From positions 2,554,580 to 2,618,579 of the forward strand of contig JAQFVV010006215.1 in assembly GCA_028023455.1 (NCBI GenBank): 64,000 nt of DNA. Reading direction: 5' to 3'. Below, piece after piece: positions 36,131 through 50,835 of this stretch. Position 1 is the stretch's first letter; each line of letters starts with the position of its first letter. Under the pieces are notes generated by a model, which saw only the letters and a list, made by a program, of their open reading frames with translations, ran no database searches and was not told the DNA's origin. A program made the translations under genes and the position numbers. Source of the stretch: Epiperipatus broadwayi (taxonomy: Eukaryota > Onychophora > Udeonychophora > Euonychophora > Peripatidae).

Positions 36131-39100
36131 AATACTATTGATTGATTTTTTATGAGAAAACATCCAGATTGAAGTATTAATAGTTTTTTTAATGCCATTA
36201 TAATTAAATTGTGTGTATATATAAAATAGCAACTGCAAATTTTTAACCTTTGCATCTTCTATGATTTGTCAAAGCCTTTAACATCTTACAATGACCATTG
36301 AATTTAAAAAATTGATTTTTTGGAAGACTATTATTATAAACATTTAAATTATTATTCATAGGCAAGCTTATATCTAAATTATTTCCCTTTTTTTTTTTTA
36401 TGCAGACTGAATTTTATTGTGTAGAACAATGAAACTGATATAATAAAAAACTTACAATTAAAAGATTTTTTTTATTTTTAATTTGCTTATAGAATAAAAG
36501 TATATAAAGCAATTTTACTATATCATACAATAGTTTACTCTTTTATTTAAAATCCTGCACTATTTAAACATTTGCATTACAAAAAGCTGTAATTTAACAA
36601 TGAAAAATTTTAAATTTAATTATATGAACTTGATTATCATAATAAAAAAAGTATTAAGTATAATTCTGTAAATAAATACAATTATATGTTAGGAAAAAAA
36701 CAGACCAGATAAATTACAATAGGTATTCAACAAACATTTTGTTAAAATGTGCTTTATTTTATAAGAGGAGTTTGATTCTTCCAGATATTTTTCTTCAATC
36801 ATCTAAGAAGAAAACATACTTTTAAAGTAGTCACATAATAACCACCATTTATCTCAACTGTGTGTGAATCTTCAATAAGTTGTCATGGCAACTTCTATAA
36901 ATAAAAGATGGGTTCCTCCTAATATATAGTGTACTTAATGACATGAAATAAAAGATAGCACATAATCTTTTAGAACATATTTTATTATAATTGCTAATTT
37001 AGAATATAAACAAAAGTATCTATAGTATGTATATATATATATATTTTTTTTCTATAAGTAAGATTTTTATTTATAGAAACAGTTTTAAAAGTATTGCATA
37101 CTCTTATAGATGTAGACACTTTCAATAAAAAGGGAAAGTTTTATATATATATCAGGTTTTTTTTCATAGTCAGTATCTATGCATACCACTCATTTATTTG
37201 GTTTTTATTTTATTCTAGTTAAAAATATAGTTTAAAAAAGTTATTTGCTTATGAAGGAATTTTTCACTATATTCAAAAATAAAGCACTATTTTAATGTTT
37301 ATTTATTGAAATAGTATTTGAAGAAATTATTAAAAATAATCTCCCCCTTTTTTTGTCATTTTAGCTGATATTACAAAGCAAAATATATGTAAAATTATGA
37401 AATTATGCTTTGCACAGATTAAAAGTGAAATAAAACAGGGTTTTTGCATAGTTTTATTAGTACTTCTATAAGAAGTGTTTTTTTTTATTTATTGTTAGAA
37501 AATGTATTTGTGAATATGGAAATTACAAACATGGGATCAGAAGACATTAGAAACTTATTTTTGTGCTTAGGATGTTTGCTTGTGACTTGGGAGAACGGAT
37601 TCCAATACTTTAAATGGAAAAAAACTATTATTCTTTTTTTTTTTTTTTGGTTTTAGGTAATTATTAATGGAATGTTTATTTCTAGTACACCAGAATACCT
37701 AGTTTTGTGCTCATTGAAACTGATTTGATGTAAAAACAAAGAACTCTTTCTGTTTGTAACTATATAAGAATACTGCAAATGAATAAGAATTGATGAAGAT
37801 GTTTAGTGTTTTTAGCATTTATTAGCAACAACAATCCTTTCAGAAGCATAGAAGATCATTTGGAAGAAATAAAGAAAGTTTTATTGAATTATTGACGATC
37901 AATTTTAAATAAAATATTTACTTTATTTTAATCCAGAGAATATACCTAAACTTATAAGAATTTGCATAACAAACGCTAACCTATTAAACATACTTGCCAC
38001 ATTGAAAAAAGAAAAGTTGAAACATTTTTGATATAAAATAAATTCTTATATTTATGAATACATGGAATTTTTGTCAGTTTGTTAAAAATTAAGAGAGAAC
38101 AATTGAGAAATACAAGTAAATCATGAACTTAATTAGAAAATTATAATCCTGAGATATTTATATATCAAAATAAATTTATAATATTCTAATATATGATCGC
38201 AGATTGCATTTAGTGACTAACTTCTAAGATGTTATCATGATAGTGATTCAGATCTAATTAACTTCATAATTCAAACATATAGGCAAAACATTGAATTGTA
38301 GTAAAGTTTGTTTCAACCAATATTTGATTCTAAGAGAATTCTAATTGAGAGGTCAACAATTAAATATAGACTTTTAAGGGGTTTAAGATCTGTGGTGTTT
38401 GTGACAGCAGATTTGAAAATAAACATTTGAAATTAAATGAGAGAGAAAAAAAAGAAGCCATGGGTAAAAAAAAAAAACCTTAGTTGTAAAGTGTATCAGA
38501 ATCTCTATACATTGAGCATTAAGGGGAGGGGGGTAATTTTTTTTTTTAAATTCTCTTTGTTATTTTTATTCTCTTTGATTATTATTGTATTTAGTACATT
38601 TAATAAGCTTATAGATATTTTTCAGCTTCATTCAAACTTTCCTCTTGAGGGATTAATATCTCTTCCGTAACCTGCTTCTAGTCAAATTTTTCCTATTGAA
38701 ATTGGAGTTTTCCATTCACTAATGATACTTTGTTTAAAAAATGTTGCAGCAATAAAAAGATTGCTGAATTCATAAAAGTTATTAATCATTCTCCTATTTC
38801 ATTTCAACTTGGAAATACATTTTCTTCCTTTTTTTCCCAACTTTGGCATTTCAATCATTTAAAAGTTTTAATACATTCTAAAATTAAGTTGTAAATCAGC
38901 AGAATGTTTATCAATTTAATATTTATTTAGATAGAAAACTATTACACTAGACTTGCTTTGAAAAGAATGACAAAAGATTATGGGATTGAGCTTAAATAAA
39001 ACGTTACAGATTGATGAAATTTGTACTGACTAAAAATAAATTGGAATGAAAACTAAAGTAATGAAGATAATTGGCAAGATTAGTAGTGATTGCTATACTA

Positions 39101-40539
39101 GCATAATTAAGAATGGATTTAGCAGATTTCTTGATCCAATTAGCGTTGTTAAAGCAATAAGAAAATATGTTCAATTTAAATCTTTATTTAAATTTTAAGC
39201 ATTAAAATTTGTGTGTATAGGTATGGATAAGAAAATAAGTTAATATAAATACACACGTGTAATACTTATTGATTTTTTTGTATGGTATGTGCAAACAAAA
39301 GCGATATATTAAGTAGATAAATAATAAAAAAAAAACAACCCAAATCTAAGTTAACTTACAGTTTATTCAACTATCTCACGGAGCTATTTATTTTAATAAA
39401 CTAGATCTAGTAAATTAGTATTTACTATGTTTTATTTTTTAATAAATTTCCTGTCTATTATTTTTGATGGCTCTTTAGTTTTAGTAAATTAAATAATTAA
39501 AGAAATCATCAGATATAAAAACAAAATGACAAACTACATTGATAACGTAGTTGTTAGAGCTATAAAATGAACAGAATAAGTAATAAACAATAATTGAAAT
39601 CTGACACTAATAAGTCAGCAAAACATTCCTATACTTATTTCTCTCTCTCTCTTTTTTATTTAAATAAAGGAAGTTAATATTTTATAGGCAACTTCCTTTA
39701 TTTATGTGAAAATGTACTATGGACAAACTGTCAATTTGTCATTGTAATATTTTTAATTATTATTAGGTATTATTTTGATAATTTTTTTAGTTCTTAGTTT
39801 TTAATAATTATTTAAAAAAAGATGATATAGAAACAAACATTTAATTAAAAAATATATAGCAATTAGACACACAGGTGAAAAAAAAGAAAGGAAAGAATGG
39901 TTAGGTAAATTATAGACTATATATTGAGAAATAAAGATTGTGTAGTTATATTTTGAAATTATTAAAATTATAATAATTAAATCATTTTAATTATATATGT
40001 TTTTAATTACTATTTTATAATCTTGGAAAAAAAAAAATAGATGGATTGGTTTTATATATTTTTTAGTTTTATTTTAGACTAAACTATCAAGAGATGTTAA
40101 AAATATTCTTTTGAGGATTAGTGATAATTAAAGTTGAAACCCCTGGAGATATAACAGATCATTGTAAAAATAACTACTATGAAGAATAAAGAGAAAGAAT
40201 GATGTGAATGAGAGAGAAAGAGTAAGTTTATTTGAGTCAAAGCAATTCTTGAATTTATTTGAACTAATTTTGTTTTTGGACTCTTGGGAGTGTTTGAGAC
40301 AGACTGTAATAATGTATGTTTATTTCAATTATCAAAGTACAAGAAGAAGAATCCAAAGGTTTTTGTCCAATCATTATGTTATAGTAATTTTGTGCATTAA
40401 TTTTAAAATAAAAGGTTGAATTTTAACAAATCCCAATAAATACAAAATGTTAAATAAAAGATGATAGATTATGATATGTAAATAAATTCTGATTGTCCAT
40501 TTACTTAAAGAGCTTGAGACTGTAATGATAAATAGAAAA
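36131..40539. other. AT-rich DNA without a recognised gene
   Basis: Only chance open frames and simple repeats were seen, for example an (AT) run near 37027-37042 and several poly-T tracts. An acceptor-like TTTTTTATGCAG at about 36395-36406 precedes no recognisable exon. Confidence 0.4.
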
Positions 40540-41330
40540 TTTCCAGTGACCAATATAATGCTTCCTCTTTTGAATTTCTTTCTTAAATATTTTTTCATGT
40601 AATCTTTCAACAGCTTTATATTTTTTTGTCTTTCATTTCATCTTTTTTTTATATTTCCTAAAATTCACATTTCTATTACCTCCAATTTTTTGTCTCATTT
40701 TCTAATTGTCCAAATTTCTATTCAATATAATATAACAAGCAAAACTATTTACAAGCCTCCTTTTTAATGCTAGCTTCAAGACCATAAATAAACTCTTACA
40801 CATGGTACAAACTTGTTTGGTCATTGTTATACTCAACGCAATTTCTATAACATTACTTTTATTATCACCTACTTTTTCTTTTTTATCTATTTCTAGAACT
40901 TTTTGTCCAATTACCACCCAATTTTTAAATCTCTTCAATAATTGCCATTAATTTAGTTTTAAATGCATTTATTTTCAATATAAATTTATTTGAAATTCAA
41001 TTTATCCTCTTACAATGAACTTTTCTTCCAATGTATCAAGACAATATTCATTTTAGTTATTAACTTATCTAAGTAAATACTGAACAAAACAAAAGAAAGA
41101 AAATACTCGTACCTTACACCTTTTCATATATTTATTTCTTCTGAAAGAAAAATATTTAATCTAATAACTATCTTTAATTTTCATAGTATTGCCTAAAAGT
41201 AGATTTTCCTTCCATTGTAAACCTATCTTTTATACATCATCCAATAAAATAATCCAATTAGCACTGAGAAAAGCCTTTTATAAGGTCAATGAAATGAATA
41301 TTAATATCTTTTATTATACAGTATATTTAG
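40540..41330 (-). pseudogene. Decayed LINE reverse transcriptase, inverted
   Basis: Reading the minus strand from about 41325 downward gives NIHFIDLIKAF (first catalytic block, FIDLxKAFD), then remnants of the middle. Positions 40800-40702 give LALKRRLVNSFACYIIL (consensus KKRLVKxFVWSVxLYG) and about 40600-40545 give KEIQKRKHYIGHW (consensus IRxRKxxWIGH). The order and spacing match the relic at 35014-36130. Frames are broken many times and the catalytic YxDD-type box is not visible. Part of the evidence is short, hence moderate confidence. Confidence 0.5.
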
Positions 41331-41639
41331 TTTTTAAAATTAATAATACTTATAGTTGATTAGAATGCCAAAATTGGAAATGGAAAGGAAGGTAATGCTG
41401 CTGTTGTTTACTATGGTCTTGAAGACAGGAATGAAGTAGAAGAATAAACAATCTTTTTTGAAATTAACAATCTTATTGCTGCTATATTTTTTGAGCTGTT
41501 AAAGAGCTGTAAAATCAAAAAAGAAGTTTCATCTAAAGATATATATACTGAAAAATGAAATAAATTATAATAGAAGTAACAAAGATTCAAACAGATGGCA
41601 GTCATATACTTAAAAGATATTAGATATTATAGACGTTTT

Positions 41640-42990
41640 ATGAACATAATGAGATACTATCAAAGAAGATTTAATAATGGAAATCATTTCCAAAGATAAG
41701 ACTTCTGGAAGTGATGATACTGCATATCGAAATTTGAAGAAAACTGAAGGAGAATCAAAGTTCTGTGATCAAATTATGCCAATCAATCTTAAAAGTTAAA
41801 AGATCAGAAGAAATCGATTTTTATTCCTATACCAATGTTATTAATGGATGCAGTAAGAATACTTTGAAAATCATATATCACATGTAAGAGGCTTACATTG
41901 AATGAGAACTGTCAAATGTTCAAACTGGTTTCTGAAATAATTAAGGAATACTTTAAACAAGAAATCTATGTTAGCTCAAATAAAAAGCTTATATTGAAAG
42001 AGAACTGTAAGACAAACAGATTAATTTTAGAAGTGGTCAAAGAACTGAGATCATATCAAAAAAGAGAATTCTATTTGTTTTATTGATTACAAAACTTTTG
42101 ATTTAATTGACCATGTTAAATTATGAAATGTAATTAGAAAATGGGTGGCTCAAAACATTTCTTTGTTTTTTATGGGAATTTTCTATATATGATTAGAAAT
42201 TATAGTTAAAATGAACTATAATAAAACGTTTTTGTTGGCAAAGAAGTTTGGCATACCAAATATGTTATAAGAGAAACCCTAGTGGTTGATGACAGATATA
42301 GATTTAATATTGTTGGATAAAATATCAATAATTGTGGATATATTGAGAACTCATTTTTGTAGCTAAAAATACTGAAGATATCAAGACTTATTAGGAAGTT
42401 AAAGAACATAATGAAAGATGGGATATGATTATGAAAAATACAAAGATTATTAATGAAAGCATAGAAATGCTATCAGTTTCATTTATTATAAAAGTTCCAG
42501 CAATCAAGAGAGATTTAACATAGACAAACACTGGAGATGGTTATAAATGAAAAACCTGGAAAAGACCTTTAGATGTGTGTGCATATCTAGCAAAGATTCA
42601 AATTGTTCAAACTATAGTGTTTTTTGTATCTTTATTGTTATGAAAGGTATACACTCAAAAAGAATGATAGGAAAAATACTGAAGCTTTTAAACTGGTGCT
42701 GGCAAAGACTGCATAATTCCATGATTATCCAGGAAAATCATTTAATGATTACTGATCAGGATAGGCATGAACTCTTGCTTGAAACACAAATAATCAGATT
42801 AAAATTTTTTATTTTGGGCATATTATGAAATATTTAATTAGAAAAATGTATAGTGCCATGGTTGATAGTAGAAGAATATACAGCAATGAGACAGTTAGAT
42901 TTTATTATCACTGTAATTAATGCGCTTCTCAGTCTAAAAATGTAAACATGATAAATCATTCTAGAGAAATGCTATTCATATGATCAGTAG
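41640..42990 (+). pseudogene. Decayed LINE reverse transcriptase
   Basis: About 41670-41800 reads EIISKDKTSGSDD, resembling the RT entry block. Positions 42070-42145, in a shifted frame, read FCLFIDYKTFDLIDHVKL, then WNVIRKW (consensus CFIDYxKAFDxVxHxxLW). Near 42780-42850, ETQIIRLKFF is followed by an IRKMYSAMV-like tail (consensus RxLxFFGHIxR). About 42950-42975 reads NHSREMLFI, as in the usual terminal R-x-x-W block. The FIDYxKAFDxVxH form marks a different LINE family from 35014-36130. Heavily decayed. It lies head to head with the minus-strand relic at 40540-41330. Confidence 0.55.
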
Positions 42991-45900
42991 GAATTTCTCT
43001 TAACTTGGTAACACTTAATGATAATAATATTTAATTTTACAAATATATTCTGCATCATGTTCAACTTCTCAAATAGTTTTTTTTTTTTTCAATTAACATC
43101 TTTCTATGTAGTAACAATTTACTTTGTTGGAGTCCTTTTCAAGATGTACTTATTTCTCAGCATTAATCCTCACAAATTTGGTCTTATTTTTTTAAAAAAC
43201 ATTGTTTTACAGCTAGAAATTTGTTTTAACATTACCACTTGATTTTATGAGATTGTTGTAAATTCTCAATATTTCATTGAATTAAGTTGTTAATATAAGC
43301 AGAACTAATTAAAGAAATCTTGCATCTATTTCTCTTCTCCATGCTAATTCCTTGAGTTTTACCATTCTTAGTTATAATGATTACAATCTCTTCTTTCATT
43401 ATTGCCTAACTTATTTCAATCTACTTTATTTGTTATCTTCATTATATATTTTATTTATGTTTAACTACTCTTCTTGTTTTGTTCAGCAGCAGAGTCAATA
43501 TTTAAGAACTAAAGATTCTAGATTGCTGCTTTATTTTGTCACCATTGGAATTCGGAAACTTTATGACCTCCAAACTATGAACTATTCCTAATTATTTTTG
43601 AAAATATATGTCATTATTTTTACTTCAATATGTCCAATATTTGTTCTAAAATATTATCATCAACTTAATTTACACTTTTTTCCATTTAATCTATTTTATT
43701 CTATTAACCATTAAACTACCCCACTTGTTATATTTCATCTTTTTATATTTTTTATTTGGATTCATTTTAAAATATAACTTTTCTTTTCAGTTTTTATATT
43801 GTTTTTCATCATTTTATGAATCCACTTATACATTATCACACCTTATTCAAAAATAATGTTCAATTTTATAATAGTTTATAATTTAATCATTTATCTATAA
43901 TTAATCTAATTTATAAATATATTTATACAGAAGATTAATTCCAAAATGAATGTTCTTGAATTATTAAAGCATTCCTAATAAGCAATTAATATTTTCACTA
44001 TCAGTTTTATATAAAGACATAATACACATACATATATAGAAACAATGAATTTTCTAAATAATAAATATTGGAATGTTAATGAATAAAATTGTTTCATAAG
44101 ACACTATATCTAATCTCTGCTTTAATTATTATTGCTAATATTAATTGAAAGAAACAAGTATAGCTGATCACTTATTACTAGTTATCCATTGGTTTTTTTC
44201 GAAAATAGTTTTGTGCAATGAGAAATTAAAAAAATTTCATGTTGGAATAAGTATAATTTTATAACTACAGACAGTTGTCTATTTACATTAGTGAAGCAGT
44301 CCACAAGTTATATTTCACAAATTTTAATTTTTTTTTTTAGTTGCATAAATACTATTGATCATGATATAGAATATGAAAATATTTTTTGGAAATAATTAAT
44401 ACAGTATGCCAAAAAAAATATTCACACAGCAGGAGACAAACAAGAATTTAAGGCTTCATTGACTTATACATCATATTTAAAAACTTTTTTTTTTTCATAT
44501 TTTATATAAACAGGGAATTATTTTCATACTTGGAAGACTATCTGTACATATAATGAATAATAATAATTAAAAACTAAATGGTAATTTGTAAGAAATGACG
44601 AAGTGGACTTATCCGAAGGGATTAATGAGTGACTGATTAATTTGAATATTTGAAGCAATTTTTTAAAAAAGTCTAAAAATTGAAATTGATATATATATAT
44701 TTTTACTATTGTTTAATGGAAAAATTAAAATATATGGTAAAAATGAAATGTTTATGAATTTACAAATCAAAATGAAATATTATTGCTATGTATTTAATCA
44801 ACATAAATGTATCGGAGCAGATTAAATATAATATAATTGCCATATCAAAGAAGTACTGTGATATATTAGTTTGTGCATTTCATTGTGAAATGCAAAATTG
44901 AATTACCAATTTATTTTACAGTGAAATGTGAAAAATATGTATTTATAACAGTGCATTTCTATTAAAAAAAAAAAAAAAAAATAGAGAAAAGATGTAATAA
45001 TAAAAAAGGGAATATCAAGGAAGTTATAATTTTGAAATGTCAAATTATATCTATATATTTGCACATGCATATGAGTGCAATGATATCTGTGTTTAATTAA
45101 GGACTGACATTTGTAGTTATTAGGTTGGAGAGGTTAAAGTAATTAATGAAGATTTAATAGTGAAGAACAGCTTTTCTATAAGGTATATTTGATGTGAGTT
45201 TAAAAATGTTTAATTAGTTTAGCAGTTTTATTTACAAGAGCAAGAATTCAATTTCAAGAATAAGATTGTATTAATTATAGTAAGATATTGTTTCTGCCTG
45301 TCTATATAAATGACACTATAACTAGTTATGTTAAATATATTGCTCTAAACTTAGATAAGGCTTCAGAGTACTGTGGTTAAAATGGTGTGAATTATCTGTA
45401 GTTTAATCGATCGTCTCACAATTGGAAACAGATAACCAAATAGTTATTTTGACTTCTGTTATTACTCTAGAAAAGTACAGAATAAAACATTTATATACAA
45501 ATTTTTAATGGGATGATGTCAGTTTTTTTTTTTTTGTCATTAATATTATTATTTTAAATTGGACTTTAAAAGTTATTAATATAATTTAAAATTTAATATC
45601 TTGGCTAATGTTTTTATTTTGGTTCATAGAAAAATAAATTCATAGATGACTATGAATTATAGTGGCAATTTTTGGTAAGTCTAGTTAAATAAAATTTGAA
45701 TGCATAGTTAACTTGTATATTTCTCTCATTTAAGTTATCAGTTTAACCTATAGTAAATTCGTAGTAGTTATTCTGCAATCTCCTGTAGTTTAGGCTTATT
45801 CTTCTGTATAATTATTTATTTATAGCATAATTATATGGTGTAGCTAATATGGTGATTACAGAGTGAAGAATGAGAATGAAATTAAAAATAATTATAAAAT

Positions 45901-46021
45901 GTGGTGGTATTAATGGATTAAAGTTAATAATCACTAATTACAATAAATGTCAATAATAGTTTCATTAATTCTTAAATTGCTACTAGATAAACTGGCAATG
46001 CTATTCTATAACATATAATAT
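42991..46021. other. AT-rich DNA without a recognised feature
   Basis: Homopolymer tracts (for example poly-A at about 44965-44981) and chance frames only. Confidence 0.4.
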
Positions 46022-46639
46022 CATGGTCACCGACCTTCTCCTTATTGCTCACTAGTGGACATGTTAAAAGAGAAACCTTGGATTACTATAGATATGCAAC
46101 AGGCATTTAAATTTTTTTGCAAAGATGCTCATGCCTCATGAATATGCTAATTTGGTATAAACCTATGAAGTTTCCAATTTTGATATTGACATTCGTACAC
46201 AATTTGCAATTATGCTTTTGATTGGCACTACAAGAAAACAACCAATGAGCACCATGGCTCTGTACACAAGGCTTGTAGCAATAGTCAAACGACTTGTAAC
46301 AATTGTATGGTTTACCTCTTTATCTATGGTGGTCCATGAGTATTTGATGCTAATTAAACAAGTGTGAACTTAAACCTGTTGTAAAAAGCTATACATTTTT
46401 CAACAAATTCGAACTTATGTCTCAAAAAAAAAAAAGTACATTTGTGGTTATTTACTAGTATACTTGAAAAATAGGTCTTAGCGAATCTTGTAATCAGCTT
46501 CTAATGTGTTTATTGTGCCACAAAAAGGTATCAAATGAAACATTAAATTAAGCTATTCGAGCATCAGTGGGCGGTAGTGAAATTATATTTTAATAAGAGC
46601 ACAAATATGGGTAGTAGGTAAAAAGATTAATGACCCCTG
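46022..46639. mobile_element. Possible decayed hAT-like element
   Basis: The left side begins CATGGTCACCGACCTTCTCC. The right side in reverse complement begins CAGGGGTCATTAATCTTTTT. Both look like diverged hAT ends (consensus CAGxGGTCxCCxACCTTTTT). The body is less AT-rich than its flanks. No matching 8-bp target duplication is visible, so the call is tentative. Confidence 0.35.
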
Positions 46640-48624
46640 ATATGACATGTTTAGGAAACATCATTAATCATAAAAGAGAAGTAAAATATCCTAATTGATA
46701 TAATTATGGTTTAAGTAGAATTTTTACAACATATTGTTTTAGTAGTACCTGAAAAATAATTATAAAGTTCACTTTAGTATGATATTTAAATTTAATGGAT
46801 GTGTTATGAAAGTGTTTGTTGAATTTGATAAATATTTTTGTTTAAAATGTGTAGTATAGTAATACTTTTCAAAAGAAGGAAGAAGTAAAAGTCATGAATT
46901 TAATATATATCTGTAATCATTTGTACTAAGTAAATGTTTAAGACCAATGATTTAAGTTTATTCAGTAATGATCTGACTAGAATTTTTATACACACAAATT
47001 ATGTGGTTTTATTATTATTGTTACTATCTTTGGGAATAATACTGTAAAAAGCATATATTTGTATTAGATATTTATACAGAATTGTTCTGACTTGTTCAGT
47101 GAGATTTATATTTTTATGTAGAAACTTATAAATAATGAAAAAGTTTTATTTTAACACATATCTACAAATGCTGATATTAATAAACAAAGAAGATAATTTA
47201 TTTGTGTCTTGGATTTATTAGGAACTAAATAATCAATTTGTACTTAGAAATAAACCAAGAGCAGCTTTCCTTGGTATTACTTAAAGATAAACAATTTGAA
47301 TTCCCTTAAAATATTAATCTAAAACTGATGATGATCAAATACTGTAGACAATTAAATAGCAATTGGAAATAAAAATGAAAAATATATCTATTGAAACAAA
47401 GAAGCTGTTTAAAGATAAAAGTTGGGGTACAGAATAGAAGTCATATGTTGATCAAATAATAATGAATTACTGATTACCTTTTTTAGATATTAATGTAATA
47501 GTGTCAGTGAAAAAACACACAAGGAATTTTCCATTATGATGTCAAGTGAAAGATAAGCATGCATTTCATGTATTGTCTTTTATTTTTGATCTGTTTTTAA
47601 TGTATAATTTGTTAATAAAAATATTATGTTTTAATAGATTTTTTATTTCTTTTTGTTCATTTCATAAATAATATATAAAGAATCGTAATGTGCTATTTTA
47701 GTAAAAGAGCTTGGAAATGCATGTTTAAAGTTAGGAGAAAATTTAAAAGTATTTAATAATTAACTGTTGTGGAATATAATAATTTTGATTATGAGTTAGA
47801 GAAAATTAATTGCTTTTTTTCTCTCTTTTTTAGATAATTAGTATGGTTTGTCAAACAAGTTATTAAAAATTATGAAATATTAAACAAAACATTTTAGAAG
47901 TAAAGATAAGAGGCTGTTAAAGTAATTTTTTTAGAGCAGTAAAAGAAAATAGGTTTTTTTTTTTTCTAAAGTTGTAAAATATTATCTAAATGTAGTTTTT
48001 AATTATTAAATAATGTTTACATATGAAATGAGAATGAATCATATTTTTTTTCAACTATTATTACATTATGATGATTAAATAATTAATCATTTATATTTTG
48101 TTGCTTTATTTATTTTTGTTTTTTTTTCTGCTGTTTGACCATTAATAAAGACTGATGAGCTGAATATTATAGATATTAGTTTTGCTTGCTAGAATTTAGG
48201 CTGTTTTAACAATAATGGTAGATTGTGTGTATTTTTTAAGCTACTTGTTTGAGTGGATGCAGACATTTTTTGACAATTAGGAGTAAGCTAATTGAGTCTT
48301 ACATGTTGAAAGCATAACCACTTTATTTTTTGACTTGATTTAATTTTAGAGCTGGCAGCCTATTCTAGTTGCAGATTTAAATGTAGTATGGCATTTTTTT
48401 TATTGTGCTTTTATGACAATAATATTTTGAGATAAGGATTGTTTTCCTAGTGATTAGATGTTTTTCTCATGGATCTGCATGATAAATAATAGCTTTTTTT
48501 TTGCCTATGAGAATATTATGCCTGGAAAAATATTCAAACTTTATAAACTCCATCTGATTTTCCTTGGTTTTTGCGAATTACACTTAAAATTTCATAAATT
48601 TAAGTATTTATCTGTTTTAGGTAA
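46640..48624. other. AT-rich DNA without a recognised feature
   Basis: No coding or bounded repeat structure was recognised. Confidence 0.4.
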
Positions 48625-48822
48625 TACACCTGGGTCTTGTTTTATGCGGTAGATAGGTTCCTCAGAAAACACGCACAAAAGAAATCGCACAAAAATAAAC
48701 TTAACTTACCTTGAAAAATGGGGATACATATTGTAATTTTTCAAAAATCGCATAAAAGCAAAGCAACAATGTAAAATTATTTTAAAATTCACATAAAAAA
48801 AAAATAAGGAAATAAAATATGA

Positions 48823-50574
48823 TGTAACGGAATATATGCCATTACATTATTTTAAAATGAAAATAAAAAGATCGTAAATAAAAATTGATTTATTAAAAAG
48901 AAAAAAACTTAAAAACTGAAAATTAAAAGTTGTTGAATATATATATATTGTTGCGTAGATGGAAAACTTAAACTATTTTAAGAAAAAGTATTTGAAAGTA
49001 TTTTTTTTTTTTGTAAAAAAGTAAAAATATAAAGATTGATATTTTAAAAATAGAAATAATGTTGATTTCTATAATCTTAGAAAATGGAAATGATTGTTCA
49101 AAAGCAAACTAGCCCTTGAGGCATTTAAAATAAATTAAATGGTCAGATAAGAGAATACAAAGAAATTAAATGACCAATGCAAGCACGAAAATGACAGCAT
49201 GGACCATAACTGAAACACGAGAGGATTAGTGACGTCTTGCTCATTGAATCCCAAGATCTAATGATAAGAGGCTAAGAAAAATATAAAAGCCAAATGATTA
49301 TAATTCTGATCTGAGAGCTGACTATGAATATATCGTTATAACTAGCTATATTGCAGATTTTCACAATGTGGAAGTCTGCAATAGATTTCATTTTCCGGAC
49401 AACCAGCTGAGGCCTATTGATGACAGTTCCTGACCAAATGCATGGCAAGTCGCAGTTTCATTTCAAAGAAGGACAAAATCTACGAAAGTGATCATGAAGA
49501 TGGACTTCTAAATCTGCTAAATCCATAAAGTATGAACTCTTGTGTCTATCTAATAAGAACTTTCCTAAAATTGCAATTAATTAATAGCTGAAAATAAGAA
49601 CTCTTATCTGCCTTAAAAATGCAAATTCAATTGTTAATATTTTTTTTTATGCAGATGTTTAAGCAATCATTTCCATTTCATTTTTTTTGTGTGTATTATG
49701 TTTTAACTAAAATGTATTAAATTTAAAGTTGGGTGTAGATAGCTGCATGGATAAAGATTAATAACTATGTTTAAATTTGTTTATGTTTAATTTAAGGGAT
49801 TTTAATTTCAGGCTATTTGTTTCGTAGTTAGGGCAATGCTTGTGGAGGGATATATGGGTGTTTATATTAATGTAATGTGAAGCGTGTTTAGCATACAGGG
49901 CAACGTGCATGATTCCTTAGTCAGGCAGATGCACTCTCCTGTTCTGGACACGGATCATTTCCTTCAAATAATATCACGCTGTCAGATGCACATTCCTGTC
50001 GGCCTGGTTTTATGCTAGCATCTTCATATTACATTGGTTGCAAATATATATCTGGAAGCTGACATTGGGTTGACTACGAACTTTTAGTCTGAGATTGAAT
50101 GAATGTTTTGATGAAAGTTTTTAAGTGAAAAAAAATTATGTAGCCTATCTATACTCAACATACTAAAGTAAAATATAATTTAAATATCCATCTGTGCGGT
50201 CTATTTAAATAGTAATTTGAATTTAAATTTAAAAAAAATTATTAATGTTAAAATCTAAAAATAAATTTATTCCTCAATTTTAAATGTGCGTTAATAAAAT
50301 CTATTTGTGTGTTAATTACTGGCAGTGGCTTCTTTTATTTTATTGTTTTAAATATTAATATATTTTGAGAATCTAAATCTATTAAAACTTGTAAAAATGT
50401 TTAAAATCTCTGCTACTCTATGAGCTAGTGACATTGGGCAAACGGTCAGAATAATATATATATAAAAAATTTTTTGAATCTTAACTTACCTATATAAATT
50501 TTTCTAGGTTCAAATGCCTAGATGGCGCCCTCGAACGGCGGATATGTTAAAGGCTCATTTCACCTACCGTTAAA
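48823..50574. mobile_element. LTR-like insertion (probable solo LTR) in copy B
   Basis: The insertion interrupts the Tigger-like copy at a site that is intact in copy A. Its ends are TGTAACGG and CCGTTAAA, a short inverted pair like that of many Ty3/Gypsy-type LTRs (TGTAACGG...CCGTTACA, with one change here). A 4-bp target duplication, ATGA, flanks it (48819-48822 and 50575-50578). A TATAAAAG box lies at 49282-49289. No pol-type coding sequence and no second LTR are seen inside, so a solo LTR of 1752 bp fits best. A non-autonomous DNA element with 4-bp duplications is the alternative. Confidence 0.65.
49282..49289 (+). promoter_or_regulatory. TATA box in LTR-like insertion
   Basis: TATAAAAG lies about 460 bp into the LTR-like insertion, in a less AT-rich context than most of the window. 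It is where a retrotransposon promoter could sit, and + orientation of the LTR would follow. AT-rich DNA makes such boxes frequent, so this is suggestive only. Confidence 0.35.
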
Positions 50575-50835
50575 ATGACTAATAAAAAAGTTCAAATTTG
50601 AAAAAAATTAATAGAAGACAAACTTTTTTTATTAACTACAGTATTTAATTTTATTCAAAACAATATATTTTTATGCGTAATTTACATTTTTTTCATACAT
50701 GTACGGTATTTTAATCATTATCGCTATTTGAGACATGAGATTTGTCGACCTGATGTGATGTACTGTGGCTTCTCCTTAAACGAAAATCAATAATCTCTCA
50801 GCAATTATGCCCATCTTTATTTTTTTAAATTGCTC

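Noticed and set aside
48149-48165. CTGATGA core resembling a hammerhead
   Set aside because: No GAAA core at the right spacing and no stem I or III pairing; the same holds for CTGATGA near 47329.
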